Positions 11,600 through 22,965 of a DNA stretch of 64,000 bases are shown here, piece by piece. The position numbers and the translations under genes are program-made. Where the stretch lies: assembly GCF_958450345.1 (NCBI RefSeq), contig NC_088784.1, forward strand, positions 60,683,247 to 60,747,246, in the 5' to 3' direction. Under the pieces are notes generated by a model that did not search any database, was not told the origin of the DNA, and saw only the letters and a list, made by a program, of their open reading frames with translations. How positions within the stretch are numbered: the first letter of the stretch is position 1; each line of letters opens with the position of its first letter. The DNA comes from Calliphora vicina (Eukaryota > Arthropoda > Insecta > Diptera > Calliphoridae).

Positions 11600-11843
11600 T
11601 AGTGGACTGGGTGTGAATCCTGGGAAAACGGAGCTTGTGCTTTTCTCCAGAAGTTACAAAATCCTCTCGTTCCCATTACCGCGCCTTAACGGAGTGGAAC
11701 TTAAGCTCTCGGATAGTGCTAAGTATTTGGGAATTATTCTAGACTCTAAGATATCCTGGAGCCAGAATATTCATGCGAGAGCGTCTAAGGGGCTATCGCT
11801 ATCTATGCCTGCAGAATGGCCATTGGGAGTACCTGGGGAATAA
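11600..11843 (+). pseudogene. LINE RT, thumb region
   Basis: The frame begins VNPGKTELVLFSR and continues AKYLGIILDSKISW, the block that follows the catalytic YxDD motif in LINE reverse transcriptases (consensus NP-KTE-VLF, then VKYLGV-LD-KL-W). The preceding bases jump from HAYMKG to this block within about 60 bp, so the region that should carry the two catalytic aspartates was deleted. The frame fades out near 11800, where the next frame begins with an overlap. That marks a frameshift. Confidence 0.7.
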
Positions 11844-12643
11844 GCCCTAGGAATGCGAAATGGCTTTTCGATATGGTGGTTAAGCCCATACTAATGTATG
11901 GAGTACTAGTTTGGTGGGAGGCTCTAAGTAAATCCACCTACTGTGGGATAATTGATAGAATCCTGCGAATATCTGCACTAATGATTACGGGTGCGCTGCG
12001 CAGTACTCCGTCTCGTGCTCTGTTTGTAATGATGCACTGGCTACCGGCTGATCTAATGGCCAAACAATTGGCCATAAATTCGGCAGTTAGGTTAAGTACT
12101 GTAGGAGCATGGAGGTCCAGTTGTACTGGCCATGCGTTTATTTTGGGTAGTATATCTTATCTCCCTGTTAATATTGACTACTGCACTCCCTTACCCTTTA
12201 TTGACAGGCGCTTCTCTGTGGCATTGGCGGGCGAGTCTCCTTCCTCTATGGACACGCTTGTCATATACACAGATGGCTCCAAGTCTGCGGATTGGGTGGG
12301 TGGAGGCTTTAATATTCCCCATCTTCAGAAGAGGGTGTGTTTCAGGCTACATGACCAATGCAGTGTAATTCAAGCTGAGATTTCAGCGATCAAAAGGGCG
12401 GTACACTGGATGAGGTACTATAGGCTATTTGGTGTGAATATCCGAATCTGTACCGACAGTAAGCCTGCTATCAAATCCCTATCTGGCGTCTACTCGACAT
12501 CCAGATTGGTACATGAATGCCGGGTATCTCTTAATGAGATGGAGGGACATTCTAACCTGGAGTTATTCTTGGTGCCTGGTCACTCTGGTGTACCTGGTAA
12601 TGCTATTGCGGATGGCCAAAAGAGGCTCACGTCTACAAATTGA
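11816..12643 (+). pseudogene. LINE RT C-terminus and RNase H domain
   Basis: This 275-residue frame starts in the post-RT region: WLFDMVVKPILMYGVLVWWE, then RISALMITGALRSTPSRAL, a signature of I-like elements. An RNase H domain follows: IYTDGSK (first catalytic Asp), QAEISAI (catalytic Glu), CTDSKPAI (second Asp) and LVPGHSGVPGNAIAD (His and final Asp). All expected acidic residues of RNase H are still present, although the RT core is gone. The frame breaks just after AIADGQ; the C-terminal tail (SLTGLTRARLRAL, near 12660-12860) reads in another frame. The codons are intact enough to suggest decay more recent than the surrounding HINE-B. Confidence 0.85.
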
Positions 12644-13050
12644 CGAGATCGATCACTTGGTCGGTTTACCGCTATCTTGCTGTAAGTCATCCATACAGTG
12701 TAAATTATTTGAGTCTGCTCAGCTCAGATGGTCTAATTTGACAAATTGCTCAATATCGAGACTCACTTTTCCCGTTTTAGACCATCATAGGTCAATGTCC
12801 CTCACGGGGCTAACTCGGGCTAGGCTACGAGCTCTGATATCATTTAATGGACCCAAGTGAGCTGTTTGATAACTAGCTGCCTTTATAACCTAACCTATTG
12901 TACGAATCCGCATAATCGGAGCTAAGTCCCAATTGAATATGGATATTAAAGGGTTTATACGAATGCAATTTCTATAATTCTTATCATATTTAGGTGGAAT
13001 CTATTTAAGATTCGGCACAGCGGAATGTAGTATTCCAAATTGATTAATAT

Positions 13051-13388
13051 GAAGTTTTGACAACCTAAAACGCATGCGGAATCCGCACACAATTAAAATT
13101 TATTTTATTTTTACAATACAACAAAATATGACAATAAAATTCACACCACTTCATTTAATTTGAATTTTCTCTGAGAATCCGCAAGATTATGGACAATGTT
13201 TAAGAAATTGATCGAAGACGGAAAAATATAATTTATCCATTAATATGTAAAAAATATGTTTGTAAAATATTTTATAGCCTTTTCAGACTTTTTTGAATAT
13301 ATGCAAGAACACAACTCTCCTTTAATAAAAAACCTTGTTTTATATGAGTTTATTAAAAAACTACACACTCACACATGAATGCACAATA
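13051..13388. other. Unassigned AT-rich DNA
   Basis: I recognise nothing between the end of HINE-B copy 1 and the MITE at 13389. Confidence 0.35.
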
Positions 13389-13730
13389 GGGTGTCCCTTA
13401 TTTTACACTTTTAGAATTTTCGATTTTCCTAAAATGTTTCTCTGTCATCTAAAAACCAAGTGCAGAAATTTTGGACAAAATCTAATAACATTAAGAGTCA
13501 TTCGAATAATCGAGATAAATATATTTTTTATTCGAATGAATAACATTTTTCAATTTAGAATAAATAATTTTCCTCCCGAAATAGAACTTTTTTGACATAT
13601 TTGTCTGATTTATAAAGGTATTTACACACATTCCTCCACAAATAAGTTTTATATTAAAATTTGATGAGGAACAACAATTTTAGGCGATGGTAGCTTGAAA
13701 TATGTACAAAGTACAAAATAAGGGCCACCC
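13389..13730. mobile_element. MITE with GGGTGGCCCTTA-type termini
   Basis: The left end GGGTGTCCCTTATTTTACAC pairs with the right end AAAATAAGGGCCACCC, with a TA TSD at 13387-13388 and 13731-13732. The 342 bp contain no coding capacity. The termini are shared with the foldback at 6535-7955 although the interiors differ, so both were probably mobilised by the same Tc1/mariner-like transposase. Confidence 0.8.
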
Positions 13731-13732
13731 TA

Positions 13733-14383
13733 ACGCACACATATACTCTCCCTTTTACTTTCAGACATAGGTACATTTACATCCTTTAGAAATTATAAGA
13801 GTTTCATGGCAAATTGAATGAAAACTATGAATTGCAACACTTTCATTATTGTTATTGCTCGTATGTACATATCTATTATGTGTGTATCTACCCTTGCTCC
13901 ATCATTATGTGGGCTTTCTGTTCATCTTTTATAACACTATATTTTGGGCCTAAATGTTTACTTAAGCAAATGGCCAGGAATGCATGCAAAGGAAGAAATG
14001 TTGTATGAAAAGCCATTTCAAAGTATGTGTAATGGACTACCGCCACCACAACTGCTAGTGCTTCTTCATACTGCGGTTTTGTCTAAAGTTTGTTTTCTAA
14101 AGATTTAGTTTAAAATTGTTGTCTTTTGAAGGAGTGTTTTCTTAACTTCATTTAATCTGTTAAGGAATTAGTTATAAGACTTTTATATGCATACATACTT
14201 GGTAATGAGTTGCAATTACTGAATAACATACATGTCAGTGACTACTACGTAATGTCTGCATTATTAGAAGTAGTCTAATAATGACTTATTGTTATACAAA
14301 TAGTCCATAAATATTTCATATTTTACGCATAAATTGTTTTGATTTTGGCAAAGAAGAGCGAAGAGTTACATTTTTCCATCGCA
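13733..14383. other. Unassigned AT-rich DNA
   Basis: No element or gene was recognised. The 64-residue open frame at 13814-14008 has no recognisable motif and is not called. Confidence 0.35.
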
Positions 14384-15300
14384 CAGTGGTATGAGAAGAA
14401 AAAAAAGAGGGAAATAAATCTGTAACTTCTAAACCCTTAGTCCGATTTGAATGAAATATAACATGCGCAAAGAGAAAGTGTCGTCGAGTTTAAGTCATGA
14501 GCATACCAAGAGCAGGGCCAGGGGTCTCCAAAGTAGGACACCTCGGGTATGTTAAATTTTAAAAATGATCCTATTTCTTCATTTGTGTTCCGATTTCAAA
14601 ACAAATACACATGTAGAATCCTCTCATCGAGCACTACATAAAACCTCGTCGTAGCTATCTTTTATATATTAGGACATATTCGCATTTGAAAATTAAATTT
14701 TCAACATTTTTACCCACTCTACTCCAGTTGTTTGATGACCGCGGTTCCAAATATTTCCCGATATTCTCCATTATTCCTTTATAGGATTAACAACAGATGT
14801 ATATAACAAATAAAGAAAGAATTGTTTAAAAGTCATGAATAAGCCCAAGTTACATGCATTTGAATTTAAAAAAATTAAAAAAGGCGATTTTCGATATTTT
14901 TTTTTGGGAAAAAAGTATTTTTATTCTTTTTAAGTTATCTAAAAAATTTCTAAAAGGATGTATAATGAATTTGTAGTTTTTGAAAAGCTAACTTTACATA
15001 AAATACTTTAATTGATATCTCAATATGTTGTAAATTATTTTGTATAGGGTTCCGATAACCCCGCCCTTGGTATGGATATAATAGCAAAAAAACGATAATA
15101 TTCCATTTTTGGAATTTTTCAATACTTTTTTGGGAATTGCGGGATTCCTGATTACAAATTTCAAAATTAATTTTCATTTTTCCATTTTCAATAAAAAGAT
15201 CTATTATAAGTGTAAAATTTCATTTCATGTAAAATATCATATTGGGCCAACTAAAATAGATTACTATATTTTGATATCGACATCTGTTGTTAATCCTAAA
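14384..15300 (+). mobile_element. CAGTGGTATGAG-family repeat, copy 1
   Basis: The copy begins CAGTGGTATGAGAA, then AATAAATCTGTAACTTCTAA, the signature start also found at 35470, 47616 and 49282. After about 15238 the sequence turns into the reverse complement of an internal segment (compare ATTGGGCCAACTAAAATAG with GATGGCCCAATATG near 36152) and ends near GATATCGACATCTGTTGTT. The copy is therefore partly folded back on itself. Non-coding. Confidence 0.65.
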
Positions 15301-15550
15301 AAGGTAAGTATGTATGAACTTAAAATTCTTTATTATATAATTTTCTTTATTATAACCTTCCGGTATAATTGCAGACGTTGTTAGCTTCCTATGACATAAT
15401 TTTGAGTGAATACGACATAAATGGTAAAACGATTGATTTTCAATTAAGATAAATGTGTAAATTGGTTTATCTTCCCACAGGTGAACAATATCCATATAAC
15501 TTGGATTCCCGTTTGCTGGAAAGTCTGTAAGTTTGGCAGAAACTAATTCA

Positions 15551-15838
15551 TATTTTGTATGACAGTATTTTCTATAGAAAATATTGTGTATAACAGTATT
15601 TTCTTTAGAAAATATTGTGTATAACAGTATTTTATATAGAAAATATTGTGTATAACAGTGTTTTTCTATAGAAAATATTGTGTATAACAGTGTTTTTCTA
15701 TAAAAAATATTTTGTATGACAGTCTTTTTCTATAAAAAATATTTTGTATGACAGTCTTTTTCTATAGAAAATATTGTGTTAACAGTATTTTCTTTAGAAA
15801 CTATTGTGTATAACAAAATTTTCTTTAGAAAATATTGT
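15551..15838. repeat. Minisatellite, about 35-bp unit, 8 copies
   Basis: Tandem copies of a unit such as TATAGAAAATATTGTGTATA plus ACAGTATTTTC run through this block with scattered substitutions and small indels. Each unit contains a short palindrome around TTTCTATAGAAA. No coding capacity. Confidence 0.85.
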
Positions 15839-16000
15839 TTAAAAATTTTTTTTTTTCAATAAAATATTTACAAATTTTGTTGTTTGATTTTGTGATAAGT
15901 CCCATTTCAATAAAATATTCAATTGAATTTGTGAATTTTGTAATTGGATTTGAATTTCTGTTTTTTCAGTGCATATTTAATAATATTCAAAAATTATTTT

Positions 16001-16082
16001 AAATTAACGGGTTCGCAAAAAACCGACATTTTGAAGAAAACCCGGTTTTTCGGTTGACCGATTATCCGGTTTATAAACACTA
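16001..16082. mobile_element. Isolated terminal fragment of the hAT-3 family
   Basis: These 82 bp are the reverse complement of the left end of hAT-3: they share GGTTCGCAAAAAACCGA and end GGTTTATAAACACTA. No partner end was found, so it is a truncated second copy. Confidence 0.7.
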
Positions 16083-16219
16083 GATACAAGTTATCAAATA
16101 TACTAAAACTGTTCAAGTGTATATTAAAATTTTTAAAAAATAAAAAAATTAATAATTTTATGTTTATTAAATAAAAAATATTGCATATGTTTTTAAAATT
16201 TAATAAAGTTTATTAAAAC

Positions 16220-17281
16220 TAGTGTTTATAAACCGGTTAACCGCAAAAACCGGTTTTTCTTCGAAATCTCGGTTTTTTGCGAACCGGTTAATTTAAAATG
16301 TTGATTTTCACTCGAGCAACCGGTTTTTAAAATTTAGGTTTAAAATTAAGAAATCTCATGGTTTTGTGCATTTTTTATATTCATTGTACAAACATTATTG
16401 GTCTGATTTGAAACCTAAACTGCTGATTTACAATATAAACCTATTTAGATTGATATTTATAAGAATTACAATGATTCTAAATAGTAGAGGACGATGAGTT
16501 TACTTAAAAACTTTTTCAGAATAAATTGCACATAATCAATCTATAAAAAATTAAATTCCGCAGAATTCTAGAAGTTAAGCAAAATCTTAATAATGATTCA
16601 TTATAAACTTAGTGATGATTTTACCAAACGTCAAGTTGAATTTGATGTACATACCTTCTTTCAATCAATTTGACTTCATTAGTGTGTTTTGTTCTTAAAA
16701 TTTTATATTATTATTCATTTCGTTAGCTTAGTGTACAAAGTCCTTTTCAGAAATAACAACGTTCCAAAATCCATAATTTGAAATATTTTGAAATCTGATA
16801 ATGGAGTTTTATTAATTATTTGGTATGATTTATAATGACAAATAATCACAGCTAAGAAGTGCGTTTGCATCTTATAGGTCCTTTTTTTGGGACTTGCTAC
16901 ATTTTCTGTTCCATATCAGAAAAATTTAATGAATAAATCAATAATTAAAACAAGTATATTATATATTTAGTAACATATTTATACTCAATTCCATTTGACT
17001 GAGATAATAATTTTGAAATTTTTACAAAATAAAATGGACTTAGCACTTTTGTATATTCATAGGTATTTAATATTAACCATTCCTGACTACTAAAAACTAC
17101 AAATTTTAAAGCTGTATATACTGTATTGGACATTTTATGTTTTCTACATATATATGACGGTTAACCGGCTTAAACGGTTTTTTCGATGTCGGTTAACCGA
17201 AAAACCGGTTTTCTAAAAAAGCCCAATTTTCGGTTAACCGACAAACCGGTTTTTTAAAAAGTCGGTTTTTTATAAACACTA
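16220..17281. mobile_element. hAT-3, non-autonomous hAT element
   Basis: The TIR is TAGTGTTTATAAA / TTTATAAACACTA with the 8-bp TSD ATTAAAAC at 16212-16219 and 17282-17289. Both sub-terminal regions are dense in AACCGG / CCGGTT and GGTTAACC words. No transposase remnant was found. It inserted at the very tail of the HINE-A copy that follows, so part of the TSD is HINE-A sequence. Confidence 0.85.
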
Positions 17282-17955
17282 ATTAAAACAAGTAAGAGAA
17301 CTATATTCGGCTGTGCGGAATTTTATATACCCTTCACCAAAATATACTTTAAAATAAAAATTTTAAATATTTTTAGGTAAACAAAATTAAATTTTTTTTT
17401 TCAGTTGTTTTTTCGAAATTGTTTTTTAAATTTTTTTTTTTTAAATTTTTTGGTTTTTAAATTTTTTTTTAATATTTAGTGAAAAAAAATTTTGGTGAAA
17501 AAAAAAATTCGGGTTAAAAAATATTTTTTCCGATTTTGACCCATTGTAGGTCCAACTTACTATGGTCAACTTACTGAAATATCTATCATTAGATATCCAT
17601 ATTAGTAATCCAGATATGGGTCAAAAATAGGTCAAAAATCGAGGTTGTCCTGGTTTTTTCCTTATATCTCAGCCATTTGTTGACCGATTTTGTCGATTTT
17701 AAATAGCAACCGAGCCGGAAGAATTTCGGAGACATTGATGTATCATTCGTGTATGTAAGTTATTTGGAGGCTTCAGAAAGTTGATTTCAACACACAGACG
17801 GACAGACGGACAGATGAACATGGCTATATCGACTCCGCTATCTATAACGATTCAGAATATATATACTTTGTGGGGTCGCAAATGAAAAATGTAGAAATTA
17901 CAAACGGAATGACAAACTTATATATACCCTTGCCACTCATGGTGAAGGGTATAAA
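17282..17955 (-). mobile_element. HINE-A copy, nearly complete
   Basis: In reverse orientation it shows the terminal hairpin (ATTCGGCTGTGCGGAAT, decayed), TATACCCTTCACC, the long A/T homopolymer block, GACCCATTGTAGGTCCAAC, the CGGACAGACGGACAGA proto-microsatellite near 17797, ATATATATACTTTGTGGGGTCG, and the 5' end with GTGAAGGGTATA. The TATACCCTTC and GAAGGGTATA motifs near the two ends are the sub-terminal inverted repeats expected of DINE-1/HINE elements. Non-coding; mobilised in trans if at all. Confidence 0.85.
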
Positions 17956-19942
17956 AACAATTTATTAGTTTTAATTTTCGTACCCACTGACGCGTCATGA
18001 CGTATGATTAATATTTATTACAGATGAGTTTGAAAAAATACAAAATACACATAAGTTATGTGTATTTTTTCAAACTTTAGAACCAAATAAGATATTGATT
18101 TAAATAATTGAGGAAGTCATGAAGTTATAGATTTTACTTCCAATAAAATTTTCAATTTGTATATTATAATTGAAAACTTGTATTCTTTCTAAAAGTATAC
18201 ACATTTTTCAAATAAATTCGTTTATTTAAGCTAATTTATGTGTTATTTTGAATCAATATAGAACTTTAAAAACACTATACAACAAAATCAAATTTTTTCC
18301 AAAATTACAAGGTCCGACCAAAAAATTTTTATAGAAGACAAAAAAGACACCTGTATCGGCATTTTAAAAGTTTACATCTGAATTTCATTTGAGGGGGGTG
18401 TTAAAGTTTCCCAACTATGGCAAATTCTTATTGTTAATCGGCATAAGACAATTTATGAAATGTTTTCAGAAAATTTATGTAAAATGTTACGGAGAAGACT
18501 TTTGTAGAATATAAATCCTCAAGGCATGGGTCTTTTTTGTCCTTTTTTAAAAAAGGGCAAAAAACACCATTAAAACAGGAATTTAAGGGATTAAAATGTT
18601 CCGCAAAAATATTGTCCGTGAAATTTTACTTTAAGCACCTGAATACACCAAATCGGAATATTCAACCAGAATGTCAGAAATAATACACAAAAAAAGAGAG
18701 CCTAGTGTTAATTTCGCATTTTTAAGAATTTTATTTTAAAGTACCCCAAAAATTTAGCATGAAAAAAGAAATAGTTCAAATTTAACTAAAAATCACTAAT
18801 ATCTCTATTATTTTACCTTCGATAGCAAATTTGGATAGGAAGTAGAAAGTAGTAAAAGAAACTTTTAGTACTTGATAAATCTCATTTAAAAATCATATTC
18901 GGACAATAGTTGATGAACAGATTTTCTATTGCGTGTACTTTAAACTGAATGAAAGTTAATCAAGATTATTTTAATAAGTCATCATTTTTCATTATTTTCA
19001 TACGGATGGAAACAATCGCAATTTTATGTTAAATTAACTGAACACGTCTTTTTACTATGATTTCAATTTACTTACCTTTACAACTTGTTATATTTCTCTT
19101 GCTTTTTGCAGCTTTAAGTATCTAGAAGTATTTTTTTTTTATAATTTTTGTTGGTTTTTCTTATGCCATCATGGTTGGTTATTGTAGAACACATGCTTCG
19201 TTAGTTACATTTTAAGTTTTTTCTCTAACTTAAACTCATTCAATTCCTTGTTTTTTTTTATTTTTTCTTAATCTCAGTAAATATTTACCTAAGTTTTACA
19301 GGGTTTTTATATATACACAGATATGTAAGAGTATTCAAAAAAAAAACGAAAATCTCATACTAAGCAGCTGGTTTTTATTTTGATCCTTTTCGTTTTGTTT
19401 TTCCTGTTGGTTTTTACTTCCAAGTGGCTAAAGTCGGTTATTATCCTTTCTCAGTACTTTTTTAGTCTATGAGTAGCTGCTTTTGTTTTTCTAACATTAA
19501 GTAACTGAACGTTAAAAACAACGCGTCCTTTTTTGCCAACTTTTAGCAAAATCTTTTTTTTTATATTTAATTTTTAGTTTTGTGATTTTTTGATGGTTTG
19601 ATGACTGTTTTTTACTTTTAATTTTTTGTTTGTACTTGGCTACAGTGTTTCTTTCTTTCGCATAATCCTTTTAGTTATTTTTGTCTAGAAAAGTTTTCTG
19701 GTTAAGAAATACATAAATTCTGGATAATAAAAAAGGGGTTTTTCGTTAGCATAAACAGTAAAAAAGAAAACTATAGAAAGTAAAATAAGCAAAAGTTTGA
19801 TGTTTTATGAAATAATTTTCCTTGGAATGATGAAGATAATTTTATAAACCTGCCCGCATAATGGTCCTATGATCAGTGAACATGGATATTCTATAGGGTG
19901 GGCTACAATAGTTCACAAGATTTTTGTCCATGATGTAGAACA
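17956..19942. other. Unassigned AT-rich DNA
   Basis: No gene or complete element was recognised. The stretch near 18460-18670 loosely resembles 22320-22490 in word order (AATGTT, then AAAATATT, then a GTC-AATATTT-like block), perhaps two old relics of one repeat. Confidence 0.35.
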
Positions 19943-20188
19943 TATCGTCCCCTCAATAAAACAATAGTGTATAAGCATATACCATTATTTTATTGCATAA
20001 TAAGAATCTACATAACTTATTCTATATGTGGTCAAAATTGAGTGAAATTCCACTTCCACAAAGTGGGTCAAAAGATCAATTGAAATATTACTTTTGTTCT
20101 AGATGTCTACCAACAAAAAAATTTCTCAATCTCAATGATTTCGAAATGGCAAAAAAATTATACACTATTGTTTTATTAAGGGGACGAT
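19943..20188. mobile_element. Short hairpin MITE
   Basis: The arms at 19943-19974 and 20158-20188 are inverted copies (CGTCCCCTCAATAAAACAAT against ATTGTTTTATTAAGGGGACG). The total is 246 bp. A TSD was not established. The 65-residue open frame at 19993-20190 lies within it and has no recognisable motif. Confidence 0.65.
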
Positions 20189-20280
20189 AAATGGGTTTGT
20201 TATGTTAGGCCGTCTAACTTCGGGAAAAATATTAAACAAATTTTGGACGTCCCAACGAATTAGAATTCCATTCTAATTCG

Positions 20281-21585
20281 CAGTTGGGTCGATACGAAGA
20301 AAATTGGTAATAAATCTCTACATTCTAAGATACTGGTCCGACTGCGAAATAATGTACAGACAAATCGTAGAGGAGGGCATATGTTTTCAGAAAGTGATAG
20401 TGTACGATTTTAGCCCGCAAATCTTTGTAGATCTGTTTTTTTTTCACAAAGTTATCTCTTATATTTTAAAATATTTGTAAGTTTGTAAGACATGATAGAA
20501 TATCCTTTTTTCTTAAATCTCAATCTCCTTGTCGTGAAAAATAATCTAATCCATTTTGACAAAAATGAATCTCAATTCTTTAAATCTTTCTCAAACATTT
20601 TTAAATAATGGACCCTACAAATGCTCCAGGAACGCGTTCGGCTAGTTGTTATAATTTCCGATTTATAGGCATTAAAAAATTTAAATTTTAACATTTTTCC
20701 ATACCTTGGTCCGCTATTTTAAAAAACATAGGTCGTACTTTCGGGCCGAATGGACTCGATTTTTGTTAGTTAAACAACCAAATTACCAAATAATACAAAA
20801 AATTTCAGAGCAATATCAATTATAGATCCAAAAATAAACGATTTTCAATTTAAAAATTCAAAAAATAGTTGATTTTTGCTCTTTTTTTTCGCGAAAATGC
20901 GACTTAACTCTGTTTGCAATATTTTTGAAGAACGGACTTGTAAAGTGGCAAATTATTCAAATCCTTTGGGATTTTAGAACATGTTGGGGCGACAGATTAG
21001 AAAAATAGCACAAGTTTTTTAAACTAAAATGTTCTCCGTAAAGAAAAAAAAGTATAAAATATCTTCTTAAAGATAGTCTTTTAATAAAATCAAGAGTTAA
21101 GTCACCTTTTCTCCCAAAAAGCAGCAAAAATCGTTTATTTTTGGATCCATAATCGATATTGCTCTGAAGTCATTTGTATATTATTGGTAGTTTAGTTGTC
21201 TAGCTAACTAACATTCGACTCCATCCGTTCCAAAAGTACGACTTATGTTTTTGAAAAAGCCAAGGTATGGAACATTTTAAAATTTCAATTTTGAAATGCA
21301 TATAACTCGGAAATTATAAGAGATAAATAGCACACGCAACCATACTTTTTCAAGACCTAACCGAGCGCTTTCCAATATAGTATATATAAACAATTTAAAT
21401 CGGATGGGAAACAAAAAAATGGCACGTGTTTAAACATTTTTCATGTCGAAAATTTTACATGCCCATTTTAATAACTTAAACTAGAAGACTCCTTGGTTAT
21501 GCCCACGTCAAATTTTATCCTGACAGGACCAGACGTTTTGAAATGCCAGATTTATTTCTAGAAAAATTTTGATTCCGCCCCACTG
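20281..21585. mobile_element. Imperfect foldback element, about 1.3 kb
   Basis: The left end CAGTTGGGTCG and the right end CCGCCCCACTG are diverged inverted counterparts. Further matching pairs run inward: AATAAATCT with AGATTTATT, ACTGGTCC with GGACCAG, CCATACCTTGG with CCAAGGTATGG, and GATCCAAAAATAAACGATTTT with its inverse near 21130. No TSD is clear. Arms of several hundred bp with many mismatches indicate an old copy of the same foldback architecture seen at 6535 and 50299. No coding frame. Confidence 0.6.
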
Positions 21586-22963
21586 TGTGTCTGCATAAAA
21601 GCGTGAATAGTCGATACACTAAAATTAATTTCTGCTCCATTAAGATTGTTGTAAAACTCTACACGTGCTTGCAAAATCATTGGAAGTAATTCAAGCAGCA
21701 ATTTCAAAACGTTGTGATCAGCAGGATTCATCGAAAAGTAGGGAAATTGAGTAATATACTAATTAATGCCGAGAGAACATGAAAGAACGCTATAAAAGAA
21801 AATAATTTTTGCACCGATTTGACGGTCACACTGTGTACCGTTATGAATTTATAACAAAAACAATTTTAGCTTAAGTGCACTTTGAAAATTTTTTGTTTTT
21901 TTGTGACAAGGGTTTGTCGCTTAAGTTAAAATTTGTTAATAAAAAAAATTAAAAATATATTGATTTTAATGAAATGATCTAGTTAGCTCTTCTAGTTCAA
22001 TCGCTCTTTTTGACTTTTGAACTACCAATTTATAAAATGAAGCGTGTGATATATTTCTGATATTAAAATTGCCTCTCTGAACTAAAACAACAGATATGAT
22101 ACTGGAGCTAAAATGCTTGGGTCCATCCATTATTTTTTCGGCATTATGTCAGAATTCGTATAAAAATAAGCAGGAATAGCAACGAAAACACACATTTAGT
22201 TAAGAGAGTAAATTTGAAACATTTTAGTTCATTTTTGTAGAATAAACTTATAGTCCAGCTGGTCTGAATTTTTTTTTTAACTGAAAATAAGTATGTCTGA
22301 GAGAATTCGTATTGTCAGATTTATATTGTGGAATGTTATGGGGATCATTTTTGTGGAAGATCTTTAGGGGTAAATTTGACCCTTTTTCGAGAAAATCAAA
22401 AAGTCCTTTCAAAAAGGACATTTATTGATTAAAATATTCTACGAAAATTGTTGTCGGAATATTTCAGTGGGGGTCACCAAAGATATCAAAGTTGTAAATA
22501 AAGATCTTTAGCACACATTTTAAAAAAAAAATCGAAGTATGATCCGAATAAGCTGAAATTTAAATTATAAATATTCCTTAAGCAGATCTACAAAAACATT
22601 AATATATATATATAAGATATTTAGGTATAACGTATGCGTAATTAAATTGCAACAAAAGTAAAAACGCTATATTTCTATCCAACGTTAAAACAAATAAATT
22701 ATAAAACCTTTATAAAATAGCCCATTGTATTGATTTAATGTAAGCAAAAAATTTATTATATTCATGTAGTTTTGTGGCAGTTATGAAGAAATTTATATAC
22801 AGGTGTTTAAAATACCGACGCACACTGGGTTGAATCGCATCCAAAGTGACGCTTAACTCAGGCAATAATGTTAGCCTTACTATGTAAAAAAAGTAGAAAA
22901 AATTTTAAATAAAATTTTTTTTTAAAAAAATGTTCACAAAAGAAAAAATTTATTCATATAGTA
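21586..22963. other. Unassigned AT-rich DNA
   Basis: I find no gene, TIR pair or tandem repeat. A short (TA)n run lies near 22605. Confidence 0.35.
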
Positions 22964-22965
22964 TA

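Larger units (their letters stand above)
10941..12940 (+). mobile_element. Decayed non-LTR retrotransposon of the I group
   Basis: This segment is markedly more GC-rich than its surroundings and holds reverse transcriptase and RNase H remnants in successive frames (described separately). The endonuclease and ORF1 are missing, so the copy is 5'-truncated. The RT core with its catalytic aspartates is deleted near 11540-11580. An RNase H domain downstream of RT is known from I, LOA, Outcast and some R1 elements, so I place it in the I group in a broad sense. It interrupts HINE-B copy 1. Boundaries are approximate; no poly(A) tail or TSD was identified. Confidence 0.75.
6033..13050 (+). mobile_element. 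HINE-B copy 1, interrupted by four later insertions
   Basis: HINE-B is a longer relative of HINE-A. It starts TTATACCCCACAGTGTGGAGG at about 6033. Its interior has GGTCCATA..TGACCATAGCTCCCAT units, seen here at about 6500-6532 and 7958-8360. It ends at about 12986-13050 with ATTTAGGTGGAATCTATTTAAG and a decayed terminal hairpin. Pieces at 10521-10604, 10753-10940 and about 12940-13050 line up in order with the intact tail at 54100-54355. The gaps are the foldback (6535-7955), hAT-1 (8369-10512), a hairpin-family fragment (about 10605-10752) and an I-group LINE (about 10941-12940). Without these, roughly 1.3 kb remains, close to the other copy. Confidence 0.6.

Noticed and set aside
15551..15838. 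CRISPR-like array
   Set aside because: Units are contiguous with no unique spacers, and the DNA is eukaryotic. It is a minisatellite.
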